Numbered from the stretch's first letter, positions 1 to 9,191 are shown. The stretch is DNA of 64,000 nucleotides from Calditrichia bacterium (GCA_020635015.1 JACKAP010000003.1:434001-498000); one strand, 5' to 3'. The notes: a model not told the origin generated them from the letters alone. Translations and numbers: made by a program.

Positions 1-1074
1 CACCACCTCGGTTACCCGGGTGGGCAGGCGTTTGCCGGTGCGGATAAAAAACGGCACTCCGCCCCAACGCCAGTTGTCGATAAACGCCTTCACCGCCACG
101 AATGTCTCGGTGCGGGAATCCGCCGGGATGTCCGCTTCCTCCCGGTATCCGGGAATGGCCTCCCCTCTAACCGTCGATGCGGTATACTGTCCCCGCACCA
201 CATAGCGGCTGACCTCCTCCGGACGATAAACGCGCAGGGCATCGAACACCTTGACGGTCTCGTTGCGCACCCCGGTGGCGCTGATCCGGGAGGGCGGTTC
301 CATCGCCACCATGCCCAGCACCTGCATCAGGTGGTTCTGCACCATATCGCGCAGCGCCCCGGAATGATCGTAATAGCGCCCCCGGTTCTCCACCCCGATG
401 AACTCCGCTGCGGTAATCTCCACATGATGGATGTAGTTGCGGTTCCATAACGGCTCGAAGATCCCGTTGGAGAAGCGGAATACCAACATATTCTGCACCG
501 TCTCTTTGCCGAGATAATGATCGATGCGATAGATCTGCTCTTCGCCAAAGATTTGCTGGATGGTGCGATTGAGCGCTCCAGCAGAGGCCAGGTCGTATCC
601 GAAAGGTTTTTCAATAATCAGGCGCTTCCAGCCCTGTCCTTCGCCCTGAACCTGCAAATCGTGCGCTCCCAGATAGCGGGGAATCTTGTCGTAAAGGCTG
701 GGAGGGGTGGACAGATAATAAATGTAGTTGCCGCGGGTCTGCCGCTCGTCATTGAGATCGTCCAGGCGGGTTTTCAGCGTTGCATAAGCTGCCGCATCAT
801 TGGTATCGATTGCCTGATAGTAGAGATGGGCGATAAAGCGCTTCAGAAGCGCTTTATCGAGACCATCGCCATTGTGATATTTTCGCACATTTTCAAGCAT
901 GTAGGTGCGGAATGCATCATCGCTATATTCGCTGCGGCTGACGCCGAGCACGGCAAATCGTTCCGGCAAGAGTTTTTGGCGATAGAGATCGAAAAGCGCC
1001 GGCACCAGTTTGCGCTTGGTCAGGTCACCGGAAGCACCAAAGATAACCAGAATGCAGGGGGAAGACTGGGACAT
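1..1074 (-). CDS. zwf: Glucose-6-phosphate dehydrogenase (3' end outside window)
   Basis: Oxidises glucose 6-phosphate to 6-phosphogluconolactone with NAD(P)+, the first step of the oxidative pentose phosphate pathway, in the cytoplasm. Translating the minus strand from the ATG at 1072-1074 gives an open frame to the window edge (358 residues of a usual ~490). It has the N-terminal nucleotide-binding motif GASGDLTKRK (residues 13-22), RLIIEKPFG (151-159) and the catalytic signature RIDHYLGKE (183-191, with the His general base). A Shine-Dalgarno-like AAGGTGAT lies just upstream of the ATG. The C-terminal part of the substrate domain lies beyond position 1. The identification rests on the signature motif and is secure. 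Confidence 0.95.
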   Translation of the reverse strand, partial: MSQSSPCILVIFGASGDLTKRKLVPALFDLYRQKLLPERFAVLGVSRSEYSDDAFRTYMLENVRKYHNGDGLDKALLKRFIAHLYYQAIDTNDAAAYATLKTRLDDLNDERQTRGNYIYYLSTPPSLYDKIPRYLGAHDLQVQGEGQGWKRLIIEKPFGYDLASAGALNRTIQQIFGEEQIYRIDHYLGKETVQNMLVFRFSNGIFEPLWNRNYIHHVEITAAEFIGVENRGRYYDHSGALRDMVQNHLMQVLGMVAMEPPSRISATGVRNETVKVFDALRVYRPEEVSRYVVRGQYTASTVRGEAIPGYREEADIPADSRTETFVAVKAFIDNWRWGGVPFFIRTGKRLPTRVTEVV

Positions 1075-1365
1075 GGCATCACCTTGTGTGGATTTCGGAA
1101 TTCGGATTTAACCGCATTAGTATAAACCATCATTCGAGATCCGAAATTTAATAATTTTTGCTTCGTTATCAAGCAATTATAGCGGTAAAGATACGGGATT
1201 CTGGTGCCGGGAAAAATGTTTTTTTTGAATTGGGGAAAGGTTGATGGGTGGATGGGTGGATGGGTGGATGGGTGGATGGAGGAATGGGTGGTTGGGAGTA
1301 GGGTCGCGTCTCGCCTCTACATGCACACGCTTTAGCCTCATCCACCCATTCACTCATCAACTCAT
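1075..1365. repeat. Intergenic region with period-8 GATGGGTG hairpin repeat
   Basis: No gene is seen here. Positions 1240-1297 carry about five copies of an 8-bp unit (GATGGGTG, then degenerate). Positions 1339-1366 carry the complementary CACCCATC-type units, ending exactly at the stop codon of the lipoprotein gene (1366-1368). The two arms can pair over a core of about 40 bp. The same family recurs at 38677-38776, 52224-52338 and 62893-63012, with partial copies elsewhere. Confidence 0.8.
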
Positions 1366-2235
1366 CTACAACTTCGTCAAATCCACCGGCTGCAGCGGCA
1401 CCGAGGCGGCATAAAGAATCACGCTGTTGCGGTCGTAGAGCTTGACTTCGATGTAATGGGCGGCATTTTCGCTGGTCACAAACTCCACCAGCATCACCCC
1501 CTCAATACTCTCCTCGGTGCAGAAGGTGTCGATCTTGGCAATGCTGTAGCGGGTCAGCGGCTTGACGTAGATCTTGTGATCGCGCAGCGCCTTCGAGAGG
1601 TCGCTCAGGAAGCGCTCGCGCTGGCCGTCGTTGTTGCCTTTGACGAAGACCCCGACCGTTTTAAAGCGGTTCGATTTCATCTCCAGCGCGGCTTCGGTCT
1701 TCCATTCATAGCTGATCAGATTGCGGTGGTAGACATTGCTGAAGGTGATGGGATCATACACCTCCTCTTTCAGATACTCCGCATCATTGTAGGCATAGCC
1801 GATGAACGGATAATCGTCGATCAAGAACTCGACCTTGCACCACTTACCGTCTTCGCTGACCGCCTCCAACTTACGCAAGTAAGCCCCTTCTTCCGCCTTG
1901 GCAATGATGTTGTTGTAAGACGCCGTGGGGCTGGTACGGATGTTCAGCACCGGCACCACCACCCGGAGATAAGCCTCCCGGGCATTGGCGTTGAGCATCG
2001 ACTTTAGCGAATCGAGTTCGATGGTCGCATCGCCCAATTCGTCTTCCAACTTGCTAATTTTGTTGTTCGCCCGGTCCAGCTCGCCAACGAGACTGGTAAG
2101 GGTAGAATCGCTGAGGTGAGAACGGTGTTCGAGGGCGGAAACCCGGGTGAGAGGGTTGGCGCAGCCTGCCATCAAAAACAATCCGGCCAATCCAAATAAA
2201 CTAAATACGCGACGCAACGATACCCCAAGTATCAT
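1366..2235 (-). CDS. SH3-domain lipoprotein
   Basis: Envelope lipoprotein of unknown function. The signal peptide ends in a lipobox (LMAGC, Cys at about residue 25). Next comes a coiled-coil stretch (about residues 38-80, rich in L/E/D/K heptads), then a bacterial SH3-like domain (about 88-145, beginning VVVPVLNIRTSPTASYN, typical of SH3b 'N-x-R-x-x-P' folds). A C-terminal mixed alpha/beta domain of about 110 residues is not one I recognise. The start at 2235 has a purine-rich ribosome site (GGAGAAGGAG) directly upstream on the minus strand. SH3b domains often bind peptidoglycan, so a role in cell-wall attachment is possible but inferred. Confidence 0.75.
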   Translation of the reverse strand: MILGVSLRRVFSLFGLAGLFLMAGCANPLTRVSALEHRSHLSDSTLTSLVGELDRANNKISKLEDELGDATIELDSLKSMLNANAREAYLRVVVPVLNIRTSPTASYNNIIAKAEEGAYLRKLEAVSEDGKWCKVEFLIDDYPFIGYAYNDAEYLKEEVYDPITFSNVYHRNLISYEWKTEAALEMKSNRFKTVGVFVKGNNDGQRERFLSDLSKALRDHKIYVKPLTRYSIAKIDTFCTEESIEGVMLVEFVTSENAAHYIEVKLYDRNSVILYAASVPLQPVDLTKL

Positions 2236-2537
2236 GGCTCCTTCTCCTTCCTTGAATCATTCAGGTTTTGTTAACAATACTGCTGACCCGTTACGACTGA
2301 TTTCGCGGCACCTGCTCCGGTTGTCAACACGAATAACCAGGCCTGTCCTTAGGCATTGTTGATTGCACTCCTGAAGCATTGAAATACAATCTCCCAATTA
2401 ATAGTATATTTTTGCATTTTCGAGTTGTTCTTTGTCACAGAATAGTGCAGGGATGTTTTACTGTAGAATAATTCATTCTCATGGATTTACAGCATGTACT
2501 GACGTAAATTGCTATTGACATTATAGGAGATTGAGCC
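2236..2537. other. AT-rich divergent intergenic region
   Basis: 302 bp between the minus-strand lipoprotein gene and the plus-strand oxidoreductase operon. It must hold both promoters, but I cannot point to convincing -35/-10 pairs. No short-period repeat is seen. It is one of the few long spacers in this window free of them. Confidence 0.5.
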
Positions 2538-3668
2538 ATGCACCAGGACCGAAAACTGGTTTTCTGTGATGGCTCGCGCATCATGATCGAAGCGCTGGCC
2601 GGTGCCGGTGCGTCGGTCTATATCGGCTACCCGATTACCCCGGCCAACTGGCTGTATGCCTACGCGAGCCAACGCTTTCCCACCTTTCTTGCTGCCCCGG
2701 ATGAGATTTCCGCTTTGCAATGGGCAGCCGGTTTTTCCTCCACCGGCCAACTGCCGGTAACTGCCACCTCCTTTCCGGGCTTTGCCCTGATGTTGGAGTC
2801 GCTGAACATGGCCTTCATGATGGAGCTGCCACTGGTGATCATCCTGGCCCAGCGCCTGGGGCCGAGCACCGGTTCCGCTACCACCGGCGCCCAGGGCGAC
2901 CTCCTGCTGCTGCGTGGGGCAATCTCCGGAGGGCATCCCCTGCCGGTGCTCTGCCCGGCCGACTTCATCGACTGCTGGCACCTCGCCGCCCGGGCTGCCG
3001 TCACCGCCCGGGAGCTGCGCACCCCGGTGGTCCTGCTCACTTCGAAAGAGATGATCATGACCAGCCGCAGCTTCGACTTATCACTGCTGCCACCCATTGT
3101 GCAGGGACAACTGCCGTCATTCGAGAACAACGGCTCCTACCTCCCCTACCGCGCCGGCGAAAGCCGGGTGCCCCCTTTCCTGCCGGTGGGCAATACCCGC
3201 CACCAGGTGCGCCTGAACGCGTCCACCCACGATCACAGCGGACTGATCCGCAAAGATTCGCCGGAATCGCTGGCCAATACCATGCGGCTGCGCGAGAAGA
3301 TTGAGCAGCGTGTGGCGGAATTTACTTTCTATCATTATGACGCCGAAGGTGAGGCCGACACCCTGGTGGTCACCTACGGCATCAGCAGCGACGCCGCCCG
3401 GGAGGCGGTCAGCAATCTGCGCGCCCGGGGCGAGAAGGTCTCCCTGTTGATCCTGAAGACCCTCATCCCCATTCCTCCGCCGGTCTTCCAGATTTTCGAA
3501 CAATATGCCCAATTGCTGTTTGTGGAAGAAAATCTCAACGGGCAATTAAAGGAACTCTGCTTCGGGCAGCGGTCTCCATCCGCTCTGCGCAGCCTGAACA
3601 AGATCGGCAAAATGATCACGCCGGAGGAAATTGTCGAGGAGGTGATGTTATGCAAACAAGTATTCTAA
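2538..3668 (+). CDS. korA: 2-oxoacid:ferredoxin oxidoreductase, alpha subunit
   Basis: Alpha (pyrimidine-binding plus domain II) subunit of a ferredoxin-dependent 2-oxoacid oxidoreductase, which decarboxylates a 2-oxoacid to an acyl-CoA while reducing ferredoxin. The family signature GYPITP is at about residues 34-39, followed by the conserved DEISALQWAAGFSSTG region. A swivel domain follows after residue ~265 (VVTYGISSDAAREAV). The start has AGGAG nine bases upstream. The end overlaps the next gene by 19 bp, so the two are translationally coupled. Unlike the second copy at 52370, it lacks an N-terminal ferredoxin domain. The substrate (2-oxoglutarate, branched-chain or other) cannot be told from sequence alone. 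Confidence 0.88.
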   Translation: MHQDRKLVFCDGSRIMIEALAGAGASVYIGYPITPANWLYAYASQRFPTFLAAPDEISALQWAAGFSSTGQLPVTATSFPGFALMLESLNMAFMMELPLVIILAQRLGPSTGSATTGAQGDLLLLRGAISGGHPLPVLCPADFIDCWHLAARAAVTARELRTPVVLLTSKEMIMTSRSFDLSLLPPIVQGQLPSFENNGSYLPYRAGESRVPPFLPVGNTRHQVRLNASTHDHSGLIRKDSPESLANTMRLREKIEQRVAEFTFYHYDAEGEADTLVVTYGISSDAAREAVSNLRARGEKVSLLILKTLIPIPPPVFQIFEQYAQLLFVEENLNGQLKELCFGQRSPSALRSLNKIGKMITPEEIVEEVMLCKQVF

Positions 3669-4921
3669 ATGATAAAAAAGCGCCCTACTGCCCTGGCTGC
3701 GGGCATACCGTGATCACCCACACCATCGACAAAGCCCTGGCGGCCCTGGAGATCAATCCCCTGGACGTGGTGGCGGTCAGCGACATCGGCTGCTGCGGGC
3801 TGGTCGACGGCCTGCTCAACTGTCACACGGTGCACGGCCTGCACGGACGCTCGGTGGCCCTGGCAACCGGCATCGCTTACGGGCTAAACCACCCCGGTAA
3901 AAAGGTGCTGGTAATCCAGGGCGACGGAGGCGCCACCATCGGGCTGCAGCATCTGATGGAAGCGGCACGGCAGAATCTCGACCTTACCTTGATCGTGCAA
4001 AACAACCTGCTCTACGGCATGACCGGCGGACAGATCAGCGGCCTCTCGCCGATGCAGTTCAAGGGAGAACGGATGCCGGAAGTCCAGGATGTGCCGGGAT
4101 TCGATATCTGCGAGTTGGCACATCGCGCCGGGGCGAGCCTGGCCGCCCGTACTTTTGTCGGAGACAGCAATTTTAACGAATTGTTCCGCCGGGCCTTCCA
4201 AACCGAAGGATTCAGCCTGCTGGAGATCGTTGAACCCTGTCCTTCCCATGGAATTAAAAAAGTGCTCGACCTGCACCGCACGGCCGACTACCCGGCCGTC
4301 GAATTACGCAATGAACGCCCGCCTCACCGAACAGCGCCGCGGGAGACGACCTCGTTACTGGACAGCCTGCCGCTGATCCGGGCGCGCTTCTCCTCCAACC
4401 TGCGCCAGCGGCTGGAGATCGTCATCGCCGGCTCGGCCGGGGAGGGGGTGCAGTCCTGCGGCGATCTGCTCGCCTATGCCGGCGCGACATCCGGGCTTTA
4501 CACCACCAAGAAGGGCGCCTATCCAGTGACGGTGGGCAGCGGCTTTTCCATCGCCGAGGTGATCCTGTCCCGCGACCGCATCTGTTATACCGGCATCGCC
4601 GCGCCGGGCGTGATGATCATCGTCTCCCAGGACGGCTATGATGCGGTGAAGTCGCGCCTGGGCAAGGACACCTACCTATTGATGGATGCCTCGCTGGCGC
4701 CCCCCCCGGGACATTGCGTGATCAGCGGCGACTTCCGCAAGATCGGCGGAAAGAAAGGCGCGGCATTAGCGGCAGTGGCTTTCTGGATCGGGCAAACCGA
4801 CCTGATCTCAATCAAGGCGCTGGAAGCGGCTGCGGGCATGCACCGCCATGGAGATAAACTGGTTGCCAATATTGAAAGCGCCAGCCGGATCAGCAAGCGA
4901 GAGATAATGTTAGAGGGATAA
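3650..4921 (+). CDS. korB: 2-oxoacid:ferredoxin oxidoreductase, beta-gamma fusion
   Basis: Fusion of the thiamine-diphosphate beta subunit (about residues 1-245) with the gamma subunit (about 252-415). The beta part shows CPGCGH (14-19), SDIGCCG (44-50), the ThDP/Mg motif GDGG (91-94) and NNLLYGMTGGQ (118-128). The Cys residues are those that normally bind one [4Fe-4S] cluster. The gamma part begins at RLEIVIAGSAGEGVQ and carries the usual Rossmann-like gamma fold. A GAGGAGGTG ribosome site lies inside the upstream alpha gene. No delta ferredoxin gene is adjacent, so electrons probably go directly to a soluble ferredoxin. Fusing beta to gamma is less usual than separate genes, and it recurs at 53770. 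Confidence 0.88.
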   Translation: MQTSILNDKKAPYCPGCGHTVITHTIDKALAALEINPLDVVAVSDIGCCGLVDGLLNCHTVHGLHGRSVALATGIAYGLNHPGKKVLVIQGDGGATIGLQHLMEAARQNLDLTLIVQNNLLYGMTGGQISGLSPMQFKGERMPEVQDVPGFDICELAHRAGASLAARTFVGDSNFNELFRRAFQTEGFSLLEIVEPCPSHGIKKVLDLHRTADYPAVELRNERPPHRTAPRETTSLLDSLPLIRARFSSNLRQRLEIVIAGSAGEGVQSCGDLLAYAGATSGLYTTKKGAYPVTVGSGFSIAEVILSRDRICYTGIAAPGVMIIVSQDGYDAVKSRLGKDTYLLMDASLAPPPGHCVISGDFRKIGGKKGAALAAVAFWIGQTDLISIKALEAAAGMHRHGDKLVANIESASRISKREIMLEG

Positions 4922-4933
4922 TTATAAGTGTTG

Positions 4934-4961
4934 GCCACAGAGCCACAGAGGGCACAGAGTT
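4934..4961 (+). repeat. CACAGAG-type dispersed repeat
   Basis: GCCACAGAG-CCACAGAG-GGCACAGAG, three near-copies of an 8-9 bp unit just after the korB stop codon. The same unit recurs at 22180-22206, 33790-33876 (as a hairpin) and 37909-37934. Confidence 0.75.
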
Positions 4962-5014
4962 TTCTAGTTGTCAGTAATCAGTTTTCTATAGCTGATAGTG
5001 GATGGCAGTTGTAC

Positions 5015-5165
5015 GGCTCCCACCCCATCCCCTGTAAGGGGTATGTACCCCAGCCCGGGGCAATCGCCCCGGGAGGCCGTAAGATCATGCATCCCCACCA
5101 CCCCACATACGATGCACAAACATTGTTTTATCGCCATCCCCACCACCCCATAAAATCATTTTTTT
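5015..5165. repeat. Structured intergenic region: GC hairpin and direct repeat
   Basis: CCCGGGGC (5054-5061) and GCCCCGGG (5066-5073) form a perfect 8-bp stem with a 4-nt loop. It lies about 130 bp past korB and has no U-run. Downstream, CATCCCCACCACCCCA occurs twice, at 5090-5105 and 5135-5150, with a 45-bp period. The rest of the 310-bp spacer (4922-5231) shows nothing further. Confidence 0.65.
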
Positions 5166-5231
5166 ATCCGTAGCAGCAAAAAATATCCGGATTTATATTA
5201 ATAAATATCTGAACGGGAGGAAAGAACCGTC

Positions 5232-5498
5232 ATGTTTTTTTCATCAACGAATCCCTTGAAATCGATTCGCCGCCCGCGTGCTTCCATCAAATTCTGCTCC
5301 CTGGGGATCATCCTCCTAACCCTCCCGCTCCAATACGTGCCGATCGACAGTGACAGCTCGGAAACCAACATCAGCCTTTCTGGCGGGACGGGGAGTTATG
5401 GAGTTGTTTCCCGTGGCTGCGAGGGCCAGGTGCTCGAAAAACATAAAATCAATTTCTCCGAGCTTGGTTGTTGGTTGTTGGTTGTTGGTTGTTGGTGA
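5232..5498 (+). pseudogene. Probable N-terminal remnant of a secreted protein, cut by a heptad repeat
   Basis: 88 codons from an ATG with a good ribosome site (GGGAGGAAAG). The product starts with a basic stretch, a hydrophobic segment (LGIILLTLPL) and an extracellular-looking region (DSDSSETNISLSGGTGSYG). The last 11 codons are encoded by the TTGTTGG tandem repeat and read as a Leu/Val/Cys/Trp tail unlike any normal C terminus. I infer that this is the 5' end of a longer exported-protein gene whose remainder was lost at the repeat. It could instead be a genuine tiny ORF. Function is not recognised. Confidence 0.45.
5464..5496 (+). repeat. Heptanucleotide tandem repeat TTGGTTG (about 4.7 copies)
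   Basis: A perfect 7-bp tandem repeat at the 3' end of the truncated ORF and 32 bp before the next gene. It is one of five different 7-bp repeat arrays in the window. Confidence 0.9.
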
Positions 5499-5527
5499 AA
5501 TTATCTTATAAATCCAAAGGAGTCTGT

Positions 5528-6214
5528 ATGCGAATTTTTACGTTAGGTTTGTTTGTTGCTGTCTCTCTGATAGCATTTATACTCTATTCAAATGTGATTT
5601 CCGAACCCTCTTTTAATGGCTCAACCCCGGGGTGCACCGGGGGCGGCTGCCACAGCCTGCAAAATGGGTTGGTGAGCGCCACTCTAAACGGTCTGGATAT
5701 CCGGGTAAGTGTGAGCGGAACCAGTAGCCGGGTCGGTGGCGAATTGATAGATTCCAACGGCAACGTGGTCGATGTGGTTAACAGCACCAATTCAAACCCC
5801 TTCACATTAACCGCCCCCCAGGCAGGTGAATACCGGATTAATGCCGGATTCAAAAATCCCAACCGGAGATGGGATTCCCTGATGGTTGCCATCAATTTGA
5901 CCGGAATCGACACACCAGAGCCGGGGCCCGTCGCAACCAGATTCGAATTGTATCCCAATCATCCCAATCCTTTTAACAGTGAAACGATTATCAGATTCTC
6001 ACTTCCCGATGCCGGAAATGTTAATTTGACCATTTACGACATTCGCGGCCAGGTCATTAAGCATTTATCCGAAGGATATTATCAAGCCGGAACCCATTCT
6101 TTGCGCTGGGATGGCCGCAATGATGCCGGTGATATAAGCGCTTCCGGTGTTTATCTAATCGAAGTCCGAAGCGGAGAGCAGCGCAGCGTTCGCCGGATGA
6201 TTCTTGCGAAATAA
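5528..6214 (+). CDS. Small T9SS-secreted protein with C-x4-CH haem-like motif
   Basis: A 228-residue exported protein. I chose the ATG at 5528 because it gives a clean signal peptide (MRIFTLGLFVAVSLIAFIL) and the upstream in-frame codons are encoded by the TTGGTTG repeat. Residues ~38-46 read PGCTGGGCHS. This CX4CH motif resembles the variant haem-c attachment site of some multihaem cytochromes and the Cys-rich start of reeler-like domains in FCB cargo proteins. A beta-rich domain follows, then a C-terminal type A sorting domain starting LYPNHPNPFNSETIIRFSLP and ending RRMILAK. This is expected to direct it through the type IX system to the surface. Haem binding is not proven, and the single motif could instead form a disulfide. 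Confidence 0.75.
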   Translation: MRIFTLGLFVAVSLIAFILYSNVISEPSFNGSTPGCTGGGCHSLQNGLVSATLNGLDIRVSVSGTSSRVGGELIDSNGNVVDVVNSTNSNPFTLTAPQAGEYRINAGFKNPNRRWDSLMVAINLTGIDTPEPGPVATRFELYPNHPNPFNSETIIRFSLPDAGNVNLTIYDIRGQVIKHLSEGYYQAGTHSLRWDGRNDAGDISASGVYLIEVRSGEQRSVRRMILAK

Positions 6215-6410
6215 CGAAAAGTGGTCATGTTTTAGACAGATCCAAAACCAATATATCCTGATGCCGGGATCAACAGTCAATTACCAACAGCCTTTTACGG
6301 TGATATTTGCTGTAGAGGAAAAAAATATCTACAAATCAATAACTTCCGGCACTTTTCCGTATTAAATTTATCGGCTGTGTTTATACGGTCATATACGGAA
6401 GAGGTCATTG

Positions 6411-8027
6411 ATGATATTTGCATTGAAGGATCATTTCGATAGAGTGATATTTCAGTATTCAGGCTGCCTGCTGCTGTTCCTTTTCATGAGTGGCAGTTTT
6501 GCACTGACAATTCCTGCCTACAGCCAGGATTGGCGGGCCAACCCGGACAGTGCCCTGCAGGTGAAGCTGGCGCAGATCGGCGGGGAAAAGATTCGCCTGG
6601 AACGCGCTGTCTCCCTCGCACTGGAGAACGCCAGCGCGGTGCGGGAAGCACGGGCCCGGCTGCGGGCGGCGCAGGGGGCGGTGCGCCGGGAAAAGGGCAG
6701 CTTCGATCCGGAGCTGTTCCTCAGCCTGGAGCGCTCCGGCAATGACACACCCACCGCTTCATTTTTCTCCGGCGCATCGATACTGGAGACCCGCGAGACC
6801 GCCGGAAGGGCCGGTGTGCGCATCAATCTGCCGATCGGCACTGAGATCGAAGCCTCACTGAATTCCACCCGGCTGGAGACCAACTCTCGTTACGCCTCGC
6901 TAAGCCCGCAATATACCGCCTTTGGAAATCTCACCTTCCGCCAGCCCCTCACTTCCGGATTCCGCGCATCCGGGCGCAAGTTCCTTTCCAGCGCCGAACG
7001 CGCACTGGATGCGGCCCGGACCCGCTTCGAACAGCAGGTACTGGGCACCACCGCCGCCGCAACCCGCAGCTACTGGGACCTCTACGCCGCCGAGCGCAAC
7101 TATGCGGTGCAGCAGGTGATTCGCGACCGCGCCGAGGCCTTGCTGGAGGAGACACAGGTGCGGGCCCGCACCGGCCTGGTGGGACCGGGACAGGTGGCCA
7201 ACGCCCGGGTTTTCCTCGCAGAACAGGAGCTGGCGCTGCTTGACCGGGAGGAAGAACTCGACCGCCTATCCGACACGTTCGCCTCCCTGATCGGAAAACG
7301 GCCGGAGGATGAAAAAACCCGGTATGTGGTCGTGGATGAGCCACCGCACGACTTCCCCCTGGAATCGGTTGAGACCCTGGTAACCCAGTCCCGTGAAAAC
7401 AGCCTGTCCCTGCAGGCCCTGCGCCGGGAGATCGAATCTCTGCAGGTTCTGGCCCGGGCGGCGCGCTGGGAAGCACTGCCGGATCTCGACCTCTTCGGGG
7501 CGATCGGCGGCAACGGGCTCTCCGGAGAAGCGCAGGAAGTGGAATCGCTCGATGGAACGGTGTACCGTACGGATCAAGTCGGCGACCTCGGCGAAGCCCT
7601 CAGCCAGGTAGGGAGCCGCGACTATCCCAGCTGGCGGGTGGGCGTGGAACTGAGCCTCCCGATCGGCGGGCGCAGCGGGGGCGGAGAACGCGACCGCCTG
7701 CGGGCACAGGTGATGGAAGCCGAAGCCCGCTACCTGTCTGCTGCCCGCCTGCTGGAAGAACAAGTGCGCGCTGCTCACCGCGAGCTATACAATGGCCGTC
7801 GCCGGCTGGCCCTGGCCCGCAACGGGGTGGAAGCCGCCCAGGAACAAGTGCGCATCGGGCAGATCGAATACCGCAACGGGCGCAGCACCGCCTTCGAGCT
7901 GGTGCGCCTGGGAGCGGATTTTGCCGTGGCCCAGCAGCGATATTCCCGCGCCGTGGTGCTCAACGCCAGAGCAGCGGCAACCTTAACTGAACTGACATCC
8001 GGCGGATATCCCGCCGTTTCCAAGTAA
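6411..8027 (+). CDS. TolC-family outer-membrane efflux channel
   Basis: 538 residues. The ATG at 6411 follows AAGAGG at about 8 bp, and a TTG one codon earlier is less likely. The signal peptide is followed by two outer-membrane-efflux-protein repeats with long helices: Ala/Arg/Glu-rich coiled segments at about 60-240 and 300-520, including AALxARAAAxxLxxL-like stretches. It is the first gene of an efflux operon, with the membrane fusion protein starting 12 bp later and the RND pump third. It forms the trimeric exit duct in the outer membrane. The substrate is unknown. Confidence 0.9.
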   Translation: MIFALKDHFDRVIFQYSGCLLLFLFMSGSFALTIPAYSQDWRANPDSALQVKLAQIGGEKIRLERAVSLALENASAVREARARLRAAQGAVRREKGSFDPELFLSLERSGNDTPTASFFSGASILETRETAGRAGVRINLPIGTEIEASLNSTRLETNSRYASLSPQYTAFGNLTFRQPLTSGFRASGRKFLSSAERALDAARTRFEQQVLGTTAAATRSYWDLYAAERNYAVQQVIRDRAEALLEETQVRARTGLVGPGQVANARVFLAEQELALLDREEELDRLSDTFASLIGKRPEDEKTRYVVVDEPPHDFPLESVETLVTQSRENSLSLQALRREIESLQVLARAARWEALPDLDLFGAIGGNGLSGEAQEVESLDGTVYRTDQVGDLGEALSQVGSRDYPSWRVGVELSLPIGGRSGGGERDRLRAQVMEAEARYLSAARLLEEQVRAAHRELYNGRRRLALARNGVEAAQEQVRIGQIEYRNGRSTAFELVRLGADFAVAQQRYSRAVVLNARAAATLTELTSGGYPAVSK

Positions 8028-8039
8028 GGGAGATTTCTC

Positions 8040-9131
8040 ATGTTTATAAAAGATAGAAATATCATAAAAATGATCCGTATTGCCACGCTCCCGGGACTGC
8101 TGGCCGGATTGCTCGCCGCTTGCGGAGGGGAACAGGGCGGCCGGGGAGGTTTTGCCATGCCCCCCACCGCTGTGGAGACCGCAACTGCAGAGACCCGCAC
8201 CGTCAGCGACCGATTTGAAGCGGTGGGCACGCTGGAAGCGGTAGAGTCAATTACCGTCGTGTCTGAGATCGATGGAGCGATCCTCAGTCTTCCGTTTCAG
8301 GAAGGCGCCGCCATCACCCGGGGCGGATTGATCGCACAACTGGACACCACTCAACTGGCCGCAGAAGTGCGCCGGGCGGAAGCCCTGCGCGATCAGAATC
8401 TGGCCGCTTACCAACGTATCAAGGCCGTCGTGGATCAGGCTGCGGCAGCCCCTCAGGATCTCGATGACGCTGCGGCAGCGCTGAAGGTGGCGGAGGCCAA
8501 CCTCGCTCTGGCCCGGGCGCGGTTTGCCAAAACCCGCATCATCGCCCCCTTCAACGGAATTCTCGGGGCCCGCCGGGTTAGCCCCGGGGCCTTTCTGCGC
8601 GCCGGCCAGGAAATCACTGTGCTGGCAAAAGTAGACGAGTTGCGGGTAATTTTCTCCGCCCCGGAACGCTACCTCGGCCAACTGAAGCGTGGCGCGGAGG
8701 TGGCAGTCTCCACCATCGCATTCCCCGGGAAAACGCTCAGCGGGCAGATCGAAGTGATCGAACCGGTGCTGGATGAGGTGACGCGCAGTGCTAAGATTTT
8801 TGCCCGGGTGAAAAATTCCGGCGGCGACTTCCGCCCGGGGATGTCCGCCAACATCAGTACCGTGCTGAGTGAACGGGATAATGCCCTGACCATCCCCAAC
8901 GAAGCAGTCTTTGTCAACGGCGATCAGTCTTTTGTGTTTGTGGTGAAAGAAGACAGCACTGTTGCCCGGGTGGCGCTGAATCTCGGCACGCGATTGTCCG
9001 ATGTGGTCGAAGTGCTGAGCGGCCTCGCCCCCGGCGACCGGGTAGTGCGCGCCGGCCACCAGAAGCTCTACCAGGGCGCGAAGGTGATGCCGGTTGTCAG
9101 CCGGGAGGTGGAAGGAGTGAAATCGGAATAG
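8040..9131 (+). CDS. RND efflux periplasmic adaptor (membrane fusion lipoprotein)
   Basis: 363 residues. The lipobox LLAACG near residue 27 predicts anchoring to the inner membrane. The order is typical of HlyD/AcrA adaptors: a half-lipoyl motif (VVSEIDGAILSLPFQEGAAI), a short helical hairpin (about 100-160), the second half-lipoyl (RIIAPFNGILGARRVSPGAFLRAGQ), a beta-barrel, and the C-terminal membrane-proximal domain (ALTIPNEAVFVNGDQSFVFVV). It couples the pump at 9192 to the TolC-like channel at 6411. AAGGGAG lies 8 bp before the ATG. The downstream gap of 60 bp contains a degenerate CACGGAT repeat. Confidence 0.92.
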   Translation: MFIKDRNIIKMIRIATLPGLLAGLLAACGGEQGGRGGFAMPPTAVETATAETRTVSDRFEAVGTLEAVESITVVSEIDGAILSLPFQEGAAITRGGLIAQLDTTQLAAEVRRAEALRDQNLAAYQRIKAVVDQAAAAPQDLDDAAAALKVAEANLALARARFAKTRIIAPFNGILGARRVSPGAFLRAGQEITVLAKVDELRVIFSAPERYLGQLKRGAEVAVSTIAFPGKTLSGQIEVIEPVLDEVTRSAKIFARVKNSGGDFRPGMSANISTVLSERDNALTIPNEAVFVNGDQSFVFVVKEDSTVARVALNLGTRLSDVVEVLSGLAPGDRVVRAGHQKLYQGAKVMPVVSREVEGVKSE

Positions 9132-9191
9132 AACGCGGATGACACGGATGACGTGGATTCTCGCGGATTACTAATTATTACTGGAGAAAAA

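Noticed and set aside
9153..9191. GTG start for the RND pump
   Set aside because: It lies in a degenerate CACGGAT repeat; ATG 9192 has GGAG upstream and gives the standard N terminus.
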